Position numbers and translations under genes: made by a program. Under the pieces are notes generated by a model that saw only the letters and a list, made by a program, of their open reading frames with translations, ran no database searches and was not told where the DNA came from. DNA of 64,000 bases, from positions 1,612,001 to 1,676,000 of the forward strand of contig CAWKPF010000003.1 in the NCBI GenBank assembly GCA_963851415.1, written 5' to 3'. Below, piece after piece: positions 35,001 to 44,180 of this stretch. Each line of letters starts with the position of its first letter. Within the stretch, counting starts at the first letter, position 1. This DNA comes from CAWKPF01 sp963851415 (GTDB lineage: Bacteria > Acidobacteriota > Thermoanaerobaculia > Multivoradales > Multivoraceae).

Positions 35001-35822
35001 CTAGAGGGTGACTCCCAGGCGCTTGCGCATCAGCCAGGCGAAGCCAACGGAGAGTATGAAGAAGAGCACCAGCCAGTGCATCGAAAAGAGACCGGCGTCG
35101 ATCTCCGTCTCGGGGTAGGTGAGATGGATCGCCTCGACGGTCGAGCCCCGTGGCAGCGGGGATTCGGCTGGATAGAGCAACTGATTCAAGAAGCTACCGC
35201 GCAGTCTGGAGGGGGATCTCCGGGTCGGGCGCGGATCGACCTCGAGTGACTTGGTGAGCGTCTCTCCGTCGAGCGTGATTCCGAGCTCGTAGTGACCTTC
35301 GCGCTCGGGGACGATGCGCCACGCGACTTCTCGCAAGGCAGGGCTCCAGACGGCCGGCGAGTCGAGCCGCACTCCATCCGGGAGGTCGAGCTCGATCGCC
35401 GGTCGGGTGGCCGTCGAATCCTCGAGCTCCACGGAGAGCTGGGCGGTGCGGCCCGGGGTGAGTCCCTCGTAGCCGTAGTGGAACTGGAGCTGCGCGATGA
35501 CCAGAACGAAGGGGACGATCATCCAGGCCATGGGCACGAGATTGAGACCCATGTAGCGCAGGTTGTTGCGCAGGAGGTCGAGCTGGGCCCGAAGAATGGC
35601 GACCATGTCGTCGTTGAACAGCCGGATCTCGAAGAAGGAGGCGGCGATCTGGTCTTTGACCTCTTCGAGGGCCTTCTGGTTCGAGACGCGCTTGTAGACC
35701 AGCAGGGCTCCGATACCCGAGGCAAAGGCGATCACCGCCACTCCCACGATCGGGGGAAGCGACTGAAAGGGCATCAAAATCAGGTCGAAGGCGCGCCGCA
35801 GGACGGCGTTGAGGTAGCTCAT
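35001..35822 (-). CDS. Membrane protein, possible EMC3/TMCO1 (Oxa1-superfamily)-like
   Basis: 273 residues. Membrane segment 1 (VGVAVIAFASGIGALLVYK, about 28-46) is followed by a charged helical stretch rich in K, E, Q, N and M (NQKALEEVKDQIAASFFEIRLFND), then segment 2 (MAWMIVPFVLVIAQLQF), a beta-rich domain of about 110 residues and a final segment (HWLVLFFILSVGFAWLM). Segment 1, coil, segment 2 resembles EMC3/TMCO1/DUF106 membrane insertases. The match is by pattern only. It lies 68 nt upstream of DUF190 and 25 nt downstream of the small protein gene. Confidence 0.6.
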   Translation of the reverse strand: MSYLNAVLRRAFDLILMPFQSLPPIVGVAVIAFASGIGALLVYKRVSNQKALEEVKDQIAASFFEIRLFNDDMVAILRAQLDLLRNNLRYMGLNLVPMAWMIVPFVLVIAQLQFHYGYEGLTPGRTAQLSVELEDSTATRPAIELDLPDGVRLDSPAVWSPALREVAWRIVPEREGHYELGITLDGETLTKSLEVDPRPTRRSPSRLRGSFLNQLLYPAESPLPRGSTVEAIHLTYPETEIDAGLFSMHWLVLFFILSVGFAWLMRKRLGVTL

Positions 35823-35847
35823 CTCGGGAGAGGGTCGCGGCGGCCGG

Positions 35848-36042
35848 TCAGGAGATGTAGCCGAGTCCCTTGAGCCGCTTCTTGATCTCCTCCTCGGACT
35901 CGGCATCCTCGAGCTGCGCGAGCTCCTTCTCGAGGGCGTGCGTGATGAACTCCTCGGGGGAGGAGTAGCCCGCGATGTCAGCGTACTTCTTGACCTTCGC
36001 GATCAGTTCCTTGTCCAGCTTGATCTTTCCGCCACCCAACAT
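35848..36042 (-). CDS. Small ribbon-helix-helix-like protein
   Basis: 64 residues. LDKELIAKVKKYADIAGYSSPEEFITHALEKEL has the strand-helix-helix spacing of ribbon-helix-helix (Arc/CopG-like) proteins, followed by an acidic tail. AGGAGA precedes the ATG. It could be a small DNA-binding regulator of its own operon, or simply a small structural protein. It lies between the phosphodiesterase and the EMC3-like gene on the same strand. Confidence 0.7.
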   Translation of the reverse strand: MLGGGKIKLDKELIAKVKKYADIAGYSSPEEFITHALEKELAQLEDAESEEEIKKRLKGLGYIS

Positions 36043-36091
36043 TGGTTCGTCTCCTACGCTCTAGAGAGGTTTCGTCAGCGCGTCGCTCGGC

Positions 36092-38242
36092 TCAGGCCAG
36101 GTCCGCGGCCTGGAAGAGCGGCTCGCCCTCCATGTGCGCCGGCGGCTTGATGCCGAAGAGGTGCAGCGCCGTTGGCGCGAGATCGAGCAGCGACGGGTCG
36201 TCGTTCTCGATCGGTCGATTACAGAACAGGACCCCGGGGACGAGGCGAGGATCGATGCAGTGATCGCCGCTCCAAGCCTTCGTGTTGTCCTCGAAGACAG
36301 GAGTATGGGCCTGGCCGGTGGCGCAGTCCCAGGAGGTCCGATAGCCATCGTTGAAGCCGATGACGAGGTCAGGTGCGTTTTGTCGGTAGGGACCGCTGTA
36401 GATCTCGGCGGTGTCGAACGCCTCGATGATCCCGACGGAGCCGGTCTCCTCGTCCACGAGCCCCTCGATGCCCTTCATGATCTCGCGCTTGACCGCGGCG
36501 GCCTCGTCGCCGGGCTCCACGATCCCCTCCATCTCGCGGCCCTTCAGATTGAGGAACAGTCCACTCAGTCCGAGAACATAGGCCTTGGTTCTCGACCAAT
36601 CGACATCGCGCAGCCACTCGCTGCTGCCGTCGGTCCCCTCCTTGAGGTGGAGGTAGCCGTTGTCCAGGAGCCAGCGATTGAGATTCACGCCGCGTCGGAA
36701 GGACGCGAAGCCGTGATCGGAGAGGACCATGAGCAGGTCTCCCTCCTCGAGCTTCTCGACGACCCGCCCGACCAGGGCATCGTTGTGCTTGTAGAGCTCC
36801 TCGATGGCGTTACCGTGCTCGGGGTCCTCGATGCCTGCGGCAGCAGGATGACCGCTCTCGGTGTAGCGCCAGAACATGTGCTGGATACGGTCCGTTCCGT
36901 CGAACACGCAGACCAGCGCGCCCTTCTTCAGCCGGTCGAGAGCGGAGAAGAACATGCGCTCGCGTTCCTCGTCGATGTCGTAGGTCTGCTGCAGGAACGT
37001 TCCGTCGTCCGTGACCCCTTCGTTGAGTGCCCAGGTGTCTTCTGCCAGGCCGAGCGTGGCGAAGTCACCGACTTTCTTGGCCATGTAGGTGGCGTAGTAG
37101 GAGGGGTGGGAGATCGGCATCGCCGGGTTGTCCGGGCTGATGTTGAGCGGCGTCATGTAGATCGAGACATGATCGTCGATCTCGATCGGCATCACACGGC
37201 AGATGCCGTGCACCTTGACCCCGACCATTGCCTTGAACGAGAGCGTGACCCAATCGGACAGCTTTCCCAACTCGAGCTCGATCGGGTCGTCGCCGAAGTC
37301 GAGCGTAGCCCGCTTCGTGGCACGGTCGACCTCGACGGTGAAGGGGAGCTCGAGGGGAGGGTCGCCTTCCAGGAACGAGTTCTCGGGGCCTTCGACGGTA
37401 CCGCTGAAGCTCGTTCCTGCGCGGTCTCCCTTCAGAACGAACCGCAAACCGCCCTCCTTGAAGGTCTCGTCAGAAGCACGTGTGGTGAAGAGAAGAAAGG
37501 TGCCCTGGGTGCCCAGGAGATCGGGGACGCACATCGCGGCCAACTGGGCGCCGTAGAACTTGTCGGGGGGGAAGGTGATCGGTACCCGCAGCACCGTGCT
37601 CCAGACGTTGTTCTCTCCCAGGATGGTCCAGAACGGCTTCGACTTGCGCAGCAGTCGAATGTCGGGCTTCTGCAGCGGAATCTTCCAGCGTCCGAGCTTG
37701 AGGTAGCGATCCACGCTGCCGATGGCGGTGCTCGAGAGGGTCGGGAGGTAGGTGCGCAGATCTCGATCCAGGAAGTCGAAGATGTTGTGCTTACCGGGAT
37801 TCGTGCCCGTGCTGAACGACGACCACGCCACGGGAGAGAGGGAGGGGTAGGTGGTGCGTAGGCGATGATAGCTACCGCCTTGCGCCAGCTTCTGGAAGTT
37901 CGGCAGCTTGCCTTCGGCCATGAAGCGATCGGTCAGCTTGGGGTCCTGGCCGTCGAGACCCACGAAGACGAGCCGCTTGACCAGAGGCACGGGGGGCTTG
38001 CTCCGCGTGATCACGCGCCACAGGATGCGAAACGGCCAGATCAGCAGCGAGAGCATCGCCACGATCACGGTGGTGAAGAGCACCAGGAAGGACGAGAGCA
38101 GCGCCACTCCCGCACCGGGTCCGATGTAGGCCTGGGCCTGCGTTGGCAGCAGGAAGAGGGTCGCCACCGTGGCCAGGATCAGGCCACGTGAAAGCGACTT
38201 GTGGAGAACCGGATCTGCTTGGGGGGGAAAGATGGGCTTCAT
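36092..38242 (-). CDS. Membrane-anchored type I phosphodiesterase / alkaline phosphatase family protein
   Basis: 716 residues from the ATG at 38242. The N-terminus has a hydrophobic signal-like segment, AYIGPGAG and a second membrane helix, as in other members of this membrane-bound group. The alkaline-phosphatase superfamily core has VFVGLDGQDP (metal Asp), TYPSLSPVAWSSFSTG (nucleophile region), VFDGTDRIQHMFWR and LSDHGFASF (metal Asp/His), plus a later GDH. The substrate is probably a phosphodiester or phosphoglycolipid at the cell surface; not determinable here. No ribosome site precedes the start. It is divergent, by 229 nt, from the sulfotransferase gene. Confidence 0.85.
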   Translation of the reverse strand: MKPIFPPQADPVLHKSLSRGLILATVATLFLLPTQAQAYIGPGAGVALLSSFLVLFTTVIVAMLSLLIWPFRILWRVITRSKPPVPLVKRLVFVGLDGQDPKLTDRFMAEGKLPNFQKLAQGGSYHRLRTTYPSLSPVAWSSFSTGTNPGKHNIFDFLDRDLRTYLPTLSSTAIGSVDRYLKLGRWKIPLQKPDIRLLRKSKPFWTILGENNVWSTVLRVPITFPPDKFYGAQLAAMCVPDLLGTQGTFLLFTTRASDETFKEGGLRFVLKGDRAGTSFSGTVEGPENSFLEGDPPLELPFTVEVDRATKRATLDFGDDPIELELGKLSDWVTLSFKAMVGVKVHGICRVMPIEIDDHVSIYMTPLNISPDNPAMPISHPSYYATYMAKKVGDFATLGLAEDTWALNEGVTDDGTFLQQTYDIDEERERMFFSALDRLKKGALVCVFDGTDRIQHMFWRYTESGHPAAAGIEDPEHGNAIEELYKHNDALVGRVVEKLEEGDLLMVLSDHGFASFRRGVNLNRWLLDNGYLHLKEGTDGSSEWLRDVDWSRTKAYVLGLSGLFLNLKGREMEGIVEPGDEAAAVKREIMKGIEGLVDEETGSVGIIEAFDTAEIYSGPYRQNAPDLVIGFNDGYRTSWDCATGQAHTPVFEDNTKAWSGDHCIDPRLVPGVLFCNRPIENDDPSLLDLAPTALHLFGIKPPAHMEGEPLFQAADLA

Positions 38243-38471
38243 GGTCTTGGAATTGCCCGGTTTCCCAGGTCCTGGGGGGCGAAGGTAGGGGATCGGGAGG
38301 GAGATCGGCGAAGCGGGGGTCAGTGTACCTTCATGGTGGGTATCGATCAATGGTCGTCCGAAGGAGTCGTTTCCCTGGGATCGGAGGCTTCGGCCCAGGC
38401 TGTGGGGTTGCGCGAAGAGGCTCCGGAGGGCAAGATCGCCACTCGAATCATAGGCCAACGAGGTCGTGTTC

Positions 38472-39080
38472 ATGGGTTTGCAACAGATATACAGAGCGTT
38501 CCGCTACGGAAGTCCGATCGTGGTTGTCTCCGGACTGCCTCGCTCGGGGACCTCCATGGCGATGAAGATGTTGGACGCCGCGGGTCTCGAGCTGGTCACC
38601 GACAACGAGCGGCTGGCGGACGAGGACAACCCGAAGGGCTACTTCGAGGACGAGCGGATCAAGAACCTCGAGGGGATGGAGGACAAGGCGTGGCTACGCA
38701 ACGCGAGGGGGAAAGGGGTCAAGGTCATCTCCTTCCTGCTCAAGGATCTTCCGCGTGACAACAACTACAAGGTGATCTTCATGCGCCGTGATCTCGACGA
38801 GGTGTTGGCGTCTCAGGCCAAGATGCTCGAGCGCCGCGAGGAGGATCACGACATCGGCGACGACGACATGCGCTCCATGTGGGAGAATCACCTCTGGCGC
38901 TCCAACTATCTGCTCAAGAACGATCCCGCTTTCGAATTCATCGAAGTGCACTACCGAGACGTACTCGGGCAGCCGCTGATCGAGGCTGGGCGAATCGCCG
39001 CCTTCATCGGTCGGGAAGGCAAGGTGGACGCGATGGCCGGAGTGGTCGACAAGAACCTGTATCGCAACCGGGCCAGTTGA
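38472..39080 (+). CDS. Sulfotransferase-like protein
   Basis: 202 residues. GLPRSGTSMAMKMLDAAG (residues 20-37) is the PAPS 5'-phosphosulfate-binding loop, and NPKGYFED follows as in bacterial sulfotransferase-family proteins. The 3'-phosphate region is probably in YKVIFMRRDLDEVLASQAKML. It is short for the family but ends normally. The ATG at 38472 has GAGG before it; GTG 38466 is an alternative. Acceptor unknown. Four-base TTGA overlap with the next gene suggests coupling. Confidence 0.8.
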   Translation: MGLQQIYRAFRYGSPIVVVSGLPRSGTSMAMKMLDAAGLELVTDNERLADEDNPKGYFEDERIKNLEGMEDKAWLRNARGKGVKVISFLLKDLPRDNNYKVIFMRRDLDEVLASQAKMLERREEDHDIGDDDMRSMWENHLWRSNYLLKNDPAFEFIEVHYRDVLGQPLIEAGRIAAFIGREGKVDAMAGVVDKNLYRNRAS

Positions 39081-40177
39081 CCGACGAGCGCATCAGCGGA
39101 GAGTGGCGTTCTCGCCTCGAGGATGCGCTCGGTGGGAGGGAGTTCGAGGCCGCGTGGTGGTTGAAGAATCCTCACGCTCAGACGCTCTGGAGCCCCCTCG
39201 TGCGGCGACGCTCGAAACTGGCGTTCGAGCGGGAGTGGCTCGAGACACCGGACGGCGATCGCGTCTCGCTGAACCATGTCGCCCGGCGCTCGGACGCCCC
39301 TGGTGCACCGCCCCACCTTTCGGTACCGAGGGCCCTCTTGTTGCACGGGCTCGAGGGCTCCCGAGACTCGAACTACGTGGGCGGGACCGCCCGGAGGCTC
39401 CGGGAGCGAGGCTTCGATGTCACGGTACTCGAGTTCCGATCCTGCTCGGGCGAGTTGAATCGAGCGCCGCGTCTCTACCATTCCGGCGAGACCACCGACC
39501 TCGCTCATGTCGTCGAGCGACTGACGGCGCGGAGGCCGGGGCAGAAGCTCTACATCGCAGGGGTGTCGTTGGGCGCGAACGTGCTGCTGAAGTGGCTCGC
39601 AGAGGGGGAAGCAGAAATCCCCCGCGAGGTCCATGGTGCCGCAGCCGTCTGCACCCCGTTCGATTTGACGCAGAGTGGGCCGACGATCGACCGCGCCCTC
39701 GGAGGTTTCTACCGCTGGTGGTTTCTGCGCTCCCTTCGACAGAAGGCGATGGCCAAGGCGGAACAGTTCCCTGATCGACTCGATCGCGAGAAGGTCTCGG
39801 CCTCCCGGACGTTCGAGGAGTACGACACCTGGGCGACGGCGGCCCTGCACGGGTACGAGGACGCGTGGGACTACTGGCGTAGGGCATCCAGTGGATCCCA
39901 CCTGGCGAAGATCCAGAGGCCGACGCTGCTGATCTCGGCAGAAGACGATCCCTTCAACCCGAAGAGCAGTTTGCCCCACGACGCTGTGACAGCTTCTCCC
40001 TGGTTGTTCGCTCGGTTTCCTGCGCATGGCGGCCACGTCGGTTTCGTCGAAGGCAGGTGGCCGTGGCGTGCCAACTGGTGGGCGGAGGAGATGGTGGAGC
40101 GTTTCTTCGTCGCTCTCGCCGACTCGACGGGTCGAGAACACTCGAGTGCCACGGCTCCGCCGAGGCCTGCGGTATGA
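39077..40177 (+). CDS. YheT-like alpha/beta hydrolase
   Basis: 366 residues. WWLKNPHAQTLWSPL at the N-terminus is typical of the YheT/EMB8 group. LLLHGLEGSRDSNYV precedes the nucleophile elbow GVSLGANVLLKWL; the acid lies in SAEDDPFNP and the His in HGGHVGFVEG, so the triad is complete. Probable esterase or lipase of unknown substrate. The TTG at 39077 overlaps the sulfotransferase stop and is the only start that avoids a long overlap, although ATG-led longer readings exist inside the previous gene. Confidence 0.82.
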   Translation: MTDERISGEWRSRLEDALGGREFEAAWWLKNPHAQTLWSPLVRRRSKLAFEREWLETPDGDRVSLNHVARRSDAPGAPPHLSVPRALLLHGLEGSRDSNYVGGTARRLRERGFDVTVLEFRSCSGELNRAPRLYHSGETTDLAHVVERLTARRPGQKLYIAGVSLGANVLLKWLAEGEAEIPREVHGAAAVCTPFDLTQSGPTIDRALGGFYRWWFLRSLRQKAMAKAEQFPDRLDREKVSASRTFEEYDTWATAALHGYEDAWDYWRRASSGSHLAKIQRPTLLISAEDDPFNPKSSLPHDAVTASPWLFARFPAHGGHVGFVEGRWPWRANWWAEEMVERFFVALADSTGREHSSATAPPRPAV

Positions 40178-40274
40178 TCTCGCGTCTCCCAAGGTGTTGA
40201 GATTCGAGGGTCGTTCCAGTCGTCGCCGAGAGTCCTCTGCTCGAAACCGTCCGCAGCTCAGAAGAGGAGAGATC

Positions 40275-41376
40275 GTGACCGCAGCAGTGTCCCTGGAAGA
40301 GAAGCAGAAGCAGGCCCGTGAGGCGCTGGACGCCCACGTTCGAGAGATCGTGCAGTGGCACTTCGACCCGGCGACGGGAACTCCGATCTGGCTCGAGTTC
40401 GCCAGCCAGTTGGACTTCGATCCACGCAAGGACGTCCAGTGCTTCGCCGACTTGAAGCAGTTTCCTCCCTTCGAGGACGAGTGGCTACGAGGTGGCCCGG
40501 TCGAGCGCTGGGTTCCCAGGGGATTTGCCGACAAACCGATCTATGTCTTCGAAACGGGAGGAACGACGGGAGTGCCGAAGAGCCGAGTGGCCATCGAGGA
40601 CTTCCGCACGGACTACGAGATGTTCAGCGATACCCTTCCCGAGGAGTACTTTCCTCACGGCGCCAACTGGCTGATGTTCGGGCCCTTCCGGCCCGCGCCG
40701 CCTTCGCCTCGCGGTGGAGCACCTCTGTCAGTATCGTGGGGGGATCTGCTTTTGTGTCGACCTCGATCCTCGGTGGGTGATCAAGCTGATCAAGAAGGGT
40801 TGGACGGAGCACCTCGAGGCCTACAAAGATCACGTCATCGATCAAGCGATCACCATCCTCGGCGCCGGTCACGACATCCAGTGCATGTTCGCGACTCCCA
40901 AGCTGCTCGAGAACCTCGCTCTGCGTCTCGAGGACGACGGCAAGACCTTGCGGGAAGTGGGAATCAAGGGGATCTTCTCCGGGGGCACGGAGTTCACTCC
41001 GCAGTGGACACGTTTCGCCACCGAGGAGCTCCTGGACGGGGTCTACATGACTCCCACCTACGGCAACACCCTTATGGGCCTTGCCGCCTCGAAACCGGTG
41101 ACCGCCGAGGAGGGATACAAGATCTCCTACTACGCACCACAGCCTCGCGCGGTGATCGAGGTCGTCGATCCCGAGAATCCGGATCAGGTCGTGGGCTATG
41201 GCGAGACCGGGCGCGTCAGATTGACCACACTCACTCATGAGTTGTTCGTGCCCGGCTTTCTGGAGCGCGACGAGGGCGAGCGGGAAGAGCCGTTCGACAC
41301 CTATCCCTGGGACGGGGTCAGCGGTGTTCGCCCATTCGCGCAGCTGGCGGCCACGACCACCGTCGGCGTGTACTGA
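40275..41376 (+). pseudogene. ANL-family adenylating enzyme (EhpF/GriD-like), frameshifted
   Basis: GTG start at 40275 with GAGGAG upstream. The first frame gives an AMP-binding enzyme with ETGGTTGVPKSR, the ATP loop of the EhpF/PaaK-like group. It breaks after NWLMFGP near 40686, and homology resumes one frame on (LAVEHLCQYRGGICFCVDLDPRWV) and runs to the stop at 41376 with TPTYGNTLMGLA and YGETGRVRLTTL. One extra base near the CCCTTCC at 40683-40689 explains it. The intact enzyme would activate an aryl or acyl acid for reduction by the next gene. Either a true lesion or a sequence error. Confidence 0.75.
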
Positions 41377-41500
41377 GCGCCCCGATTTCCAGGCAAGAGT
41401 GACGATCGCCCATCGAAGTGAAGGCCCGCAGCAGAAGGGCGGAGCAGGACGCTGACAGAAGACCACCGAAGCAACGGCTGAGTAGCCAAGAGGCAGCATC

Positions 41501-42929
41501 ATGATCGACATACCCGCCCTGCGATGGGGAAAGCCCTACGACAGTCTCGAGAAGAGCGAAGTGGTCCACTTCGAGACCGGTGAAAAGCTCGCCGAAGTGA
41601 GTCAAGCCAATCCCGGCATCGTGCAGCGGGACCTGCGCAAAGCGCACAGGGCGCGTGAAGCGCTGCGTCGAATCCCGGCCGAGGAGTTGATCGAGACCGT
41701 GAAGCAGGCCTCCCGGCTGTACCTCGAAGCCGAGTTACCGCTCGGCAACGGTTCCCAGGGGCCGGATGATTTCGTGCGCTATCAGTCTGCGACGACGGGA
41801 CTACCCGAGCACATGTGCCGAGCGAACATGGCCAAGAACCAGTTCGTCCTCGAGCACATGAACGAGGTGCTCGACTCCCTGACCAGAGGACTCGATCTCG
41901 AGATTCTCGGCCGTGGCCACGGCGTCGAGGCGCGTGGCGTTCCGGTCAGCTACCAGGCTCAGTCGCCGGTGCTGGGACTGGTGCTGCCGTCCAATTCGCC
42001 GGGTGTCCACACCTTGTGGATGCCGGTGATTCCTCTCCAGGTCGGTCTGGTCTTCAAGCCTGGACCCCAGGAGCCCTGGACGCCGTACCGGATGACGGAG
42101 GCTTTCTACGAGGCCGGCATTCCACGGGAGGTCATCTCGATCTACCCGGGCGAGGGAGACGTCGGAGCGGCGGTGCTGGAGAGCTGCCCTCGGAGCTTGA
42201 TCTTCGGCGGAACGCCGACCGTCGAGCGCTACAAGTCCGACCCCCGGGTGCAGGCCCACGGACCGGGCTTTTCCAAGATCCTGCTCGGAGACGATGTCGT
42301 CGACGACTGGGAGAAGTACCTCGACGTCATGGTCGACAGTGTGCTCGTGAACCGCGGGCGAAGCTGCATCAGCTGCTCCGGCATCTGGGCGTCGCGCCAT
42401 ACGGAGGAGATCGCGCGGGCGATCGCCGAGCGGCTGGCTGCGGTGCGACCGCTACCCACCGACCATCCGGAAAGCCCGCTGGCCGCGTTCACGGTGCCGG
42501 GAGTGGCGGAAGCGATCTCGAAGATGATCGACGGGCACACCGAGGATCAGGGGACCGAGGATGTCACAGCGGCGCTCCGCGATGGCCTGCGGATCGATGC
42601 CCGGGAGCGCTGTGACTATCTGCTCCCGACCGTGCTTCACTGCGCCTCTCCCGAGGCCTCGGGAGCCAACGTCGAGTACATGTTTCCGTTCGTTTCGGTC
42701 GTGCGCTGCTCACAGGACGAGATGCTCGACTCGATCCGGGATACGCTGGTCTGTTCGGTCATCACGGCCGATGAGGAGATGCGAGCCGAGGCGCATCGAC
42801 GCCACCCACATCGACCGACTCAATCTGGGTCCGGTGCCCACGATTCAGCTGAATTGGCTGCAACCCCACGAGGGGAACATCATCGAGTTCCTCTACCGTG
42901 CGCGAGCATTCCAGGAGGCGGCGCTCTAG
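41501..42929 (+). pseudogene. Aldehyde-dehydrogenase-type acyl reductase (EhpG/GriC-like), frameshifted
   Basis: ATG 41501 opens an aldehyde dehydrogenase superfamily protein: LGLVLPSNSPGVHTLW (cofactor region), VFKPGPQEPWTP, LIFGGT and GRSCISCSGIW with the catalytic Cys. The frame is lost after ADEEMRAEA near 42795; the next frame continues with THIDRLNLGPVPTIQLNW and HEGNIIEFLYRARAFQ to the stop at 42929, the normal family C-terminus. A single extra base explains it. Together with the preceding adenylating enzyme it would reduce a carboxylic acid to the aldehyde. Confidence 0.75.
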
Positions 42930-43002
42930 AAGGGGCCCCAGGGGGGACCGGGTGGGCTCCGGGGCCGAGGGCGTGGCTGGAAAATGCTAAAGTACCATCG
43001 AC

Positions 43003-44097
43003 GTGTTGCACCTCGCCCTGCTGCTCCCCCTGCTCGCCAGTGCCGCCGAGGACCCGATCCGGATCCCTGACGGGGGGAGTGCGCCTTTTCTCGGAAGGGA
43101 AGCACTGGGCGAGGGTTGGGAGCGAGTCGAGCTCTCGACCGGGAGCTGGGTCGAGCTCTACCGTTCGCGGTCCGAGACCCCAGCTGAGGGAGAATCGGTT
43201 CCGGCTGTCGTGTTTCTGCACGGCGACGGCGCCCTGCCGCTCCACTACCGCTCGCTCGTCGCCTCCGCAGCCGAGGCGGTGGGAGCGAGTGTGGCGCTGC
43301 CGAAGTCGCGCGAAGACGGAGGCTGGGGATTCGCGGGCGACAGCCAGGCGCTCGCCGAGAGCCTGGCCCTGCTACGTTCAGAGGGCGTCGATCCGCGGCA
43401 GGTCGGGATCGCCGGGCACGACGGAGGCGGCGCCTACGCCTATCTGCAGGCCTACTCGGCCACCGCTCGGTTCAGCGGGGTTCTCAGTCTGGGCGCCCCC
43501 TTCCGCCCCGTGGCCGCTCTGCCGGAGGGGTACATCCCGCCCATCCGCATGTACTACGGCGACCTCGACCGCGACTACGGACCTTCGGGAAGCCGCCGGC
43601 TCCGTGATCAGTGGGAGGACCTGGGCGTCGATTCCGAGATCGTCGTCCGAGAGAATCGAGGCAAGAACGATCTCGCCCTCGAGGACATGATCGAGGGATT
43701 CCAGTTCCTGGTCGACCAGCGAGTGCCGGATGAGGACGCCGTGGGTGGGGTGTGCGCAGAAGACTCACAGGTCCTGTGTCTCTACGACGGACGGTTTGCG
43801 GTCGAGGTGGACTGGAACCTCGGGCCGGAGACTGTCGGCAGAGGCCAGGTTGCGTTGCAGAGTGAGCGCTCGGGTCTCTTCTGGTTCTTCACGCCCACCA
43901 ACTGGGAAGTCATCGTCAAGGTCCTGGATGGCTGTGCCCTCAATTCCCACTTCTGGGTCTTCGGGGCTGCGACGACCACGGTCGGGTTCGAGGTGCGAGT
44001 CACCGATCTGTGGACTGCCACCACGGCGGTCTATGGCAATGCGCTCGGACAGTCGGCTGCGGCGATCAACGACATCGCTGCGCTCGCTTGTCCGTAG
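43003..44097 (+). CDS. Secreted alpha/beta-hydrolase-like protein with acidobacterial C-terminal domain
   Basis: 364 residues from GTG 43003 with a short signal peptide (LHLALLLPLLASA). The middle resembles an alpha/beta hydrolase: VVFLHGDGALPLHY and the elbow GIAGHDGGG, where the nucleophile position reads Asp instead of Ser, so activity is doubtful or dienelactone-hydrolase unlike. From about residue 265 a separate domain begins (FAVEVDWNLG, SGLFWFFTPTNWEVIVKVLDGC, HFWVFGAATTTVGFEVRVTDLWTA) that I know as a repeated C-terminal module of secreted Acidobacteriota proteins. TAAAGT lies 9 nt before the start, with no ribosome site. Confidence 0.78.
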   Translation: MLHLALLLPLLASAAEDPIRIPDGGSAPFLGREALGEGWERVELSTGSWVELYRSRSETPAEGESVPAVVFLHGDGALPLHYRSLVASAAEAVGASVALPKSREDGGWGFAGDSQALAESLALLRSEGVDPRQVGIAGHDGGGAYAYLQAYSATARFSGVLSLGAPFRPVAALPEGYIPPIRMYYGDLDRDYGPSGSRRLRDQWEDLGVDSEIVVRENRGKNDLALEDMIEGFQFLVDQRVPDEDAVGGVCAEDSQVLCLYDGRFAVEVDWNLGPETVGRGQVALQSERSGLFWFFTPTNWEVIVKVLDGCALNSHFWVFGAATTTVGFEVRVTDLWTATTAVYGNALGQSAAAINDIAALACP

Positions 44098-44180
44098 CCA
44101 ACACTCCGCAGCCAGGGGGAGCGGCGCTCGACACACCCGGGAGCGGCGGTGGGCTCTCGCTCCGATAACATCGCCGCGCG

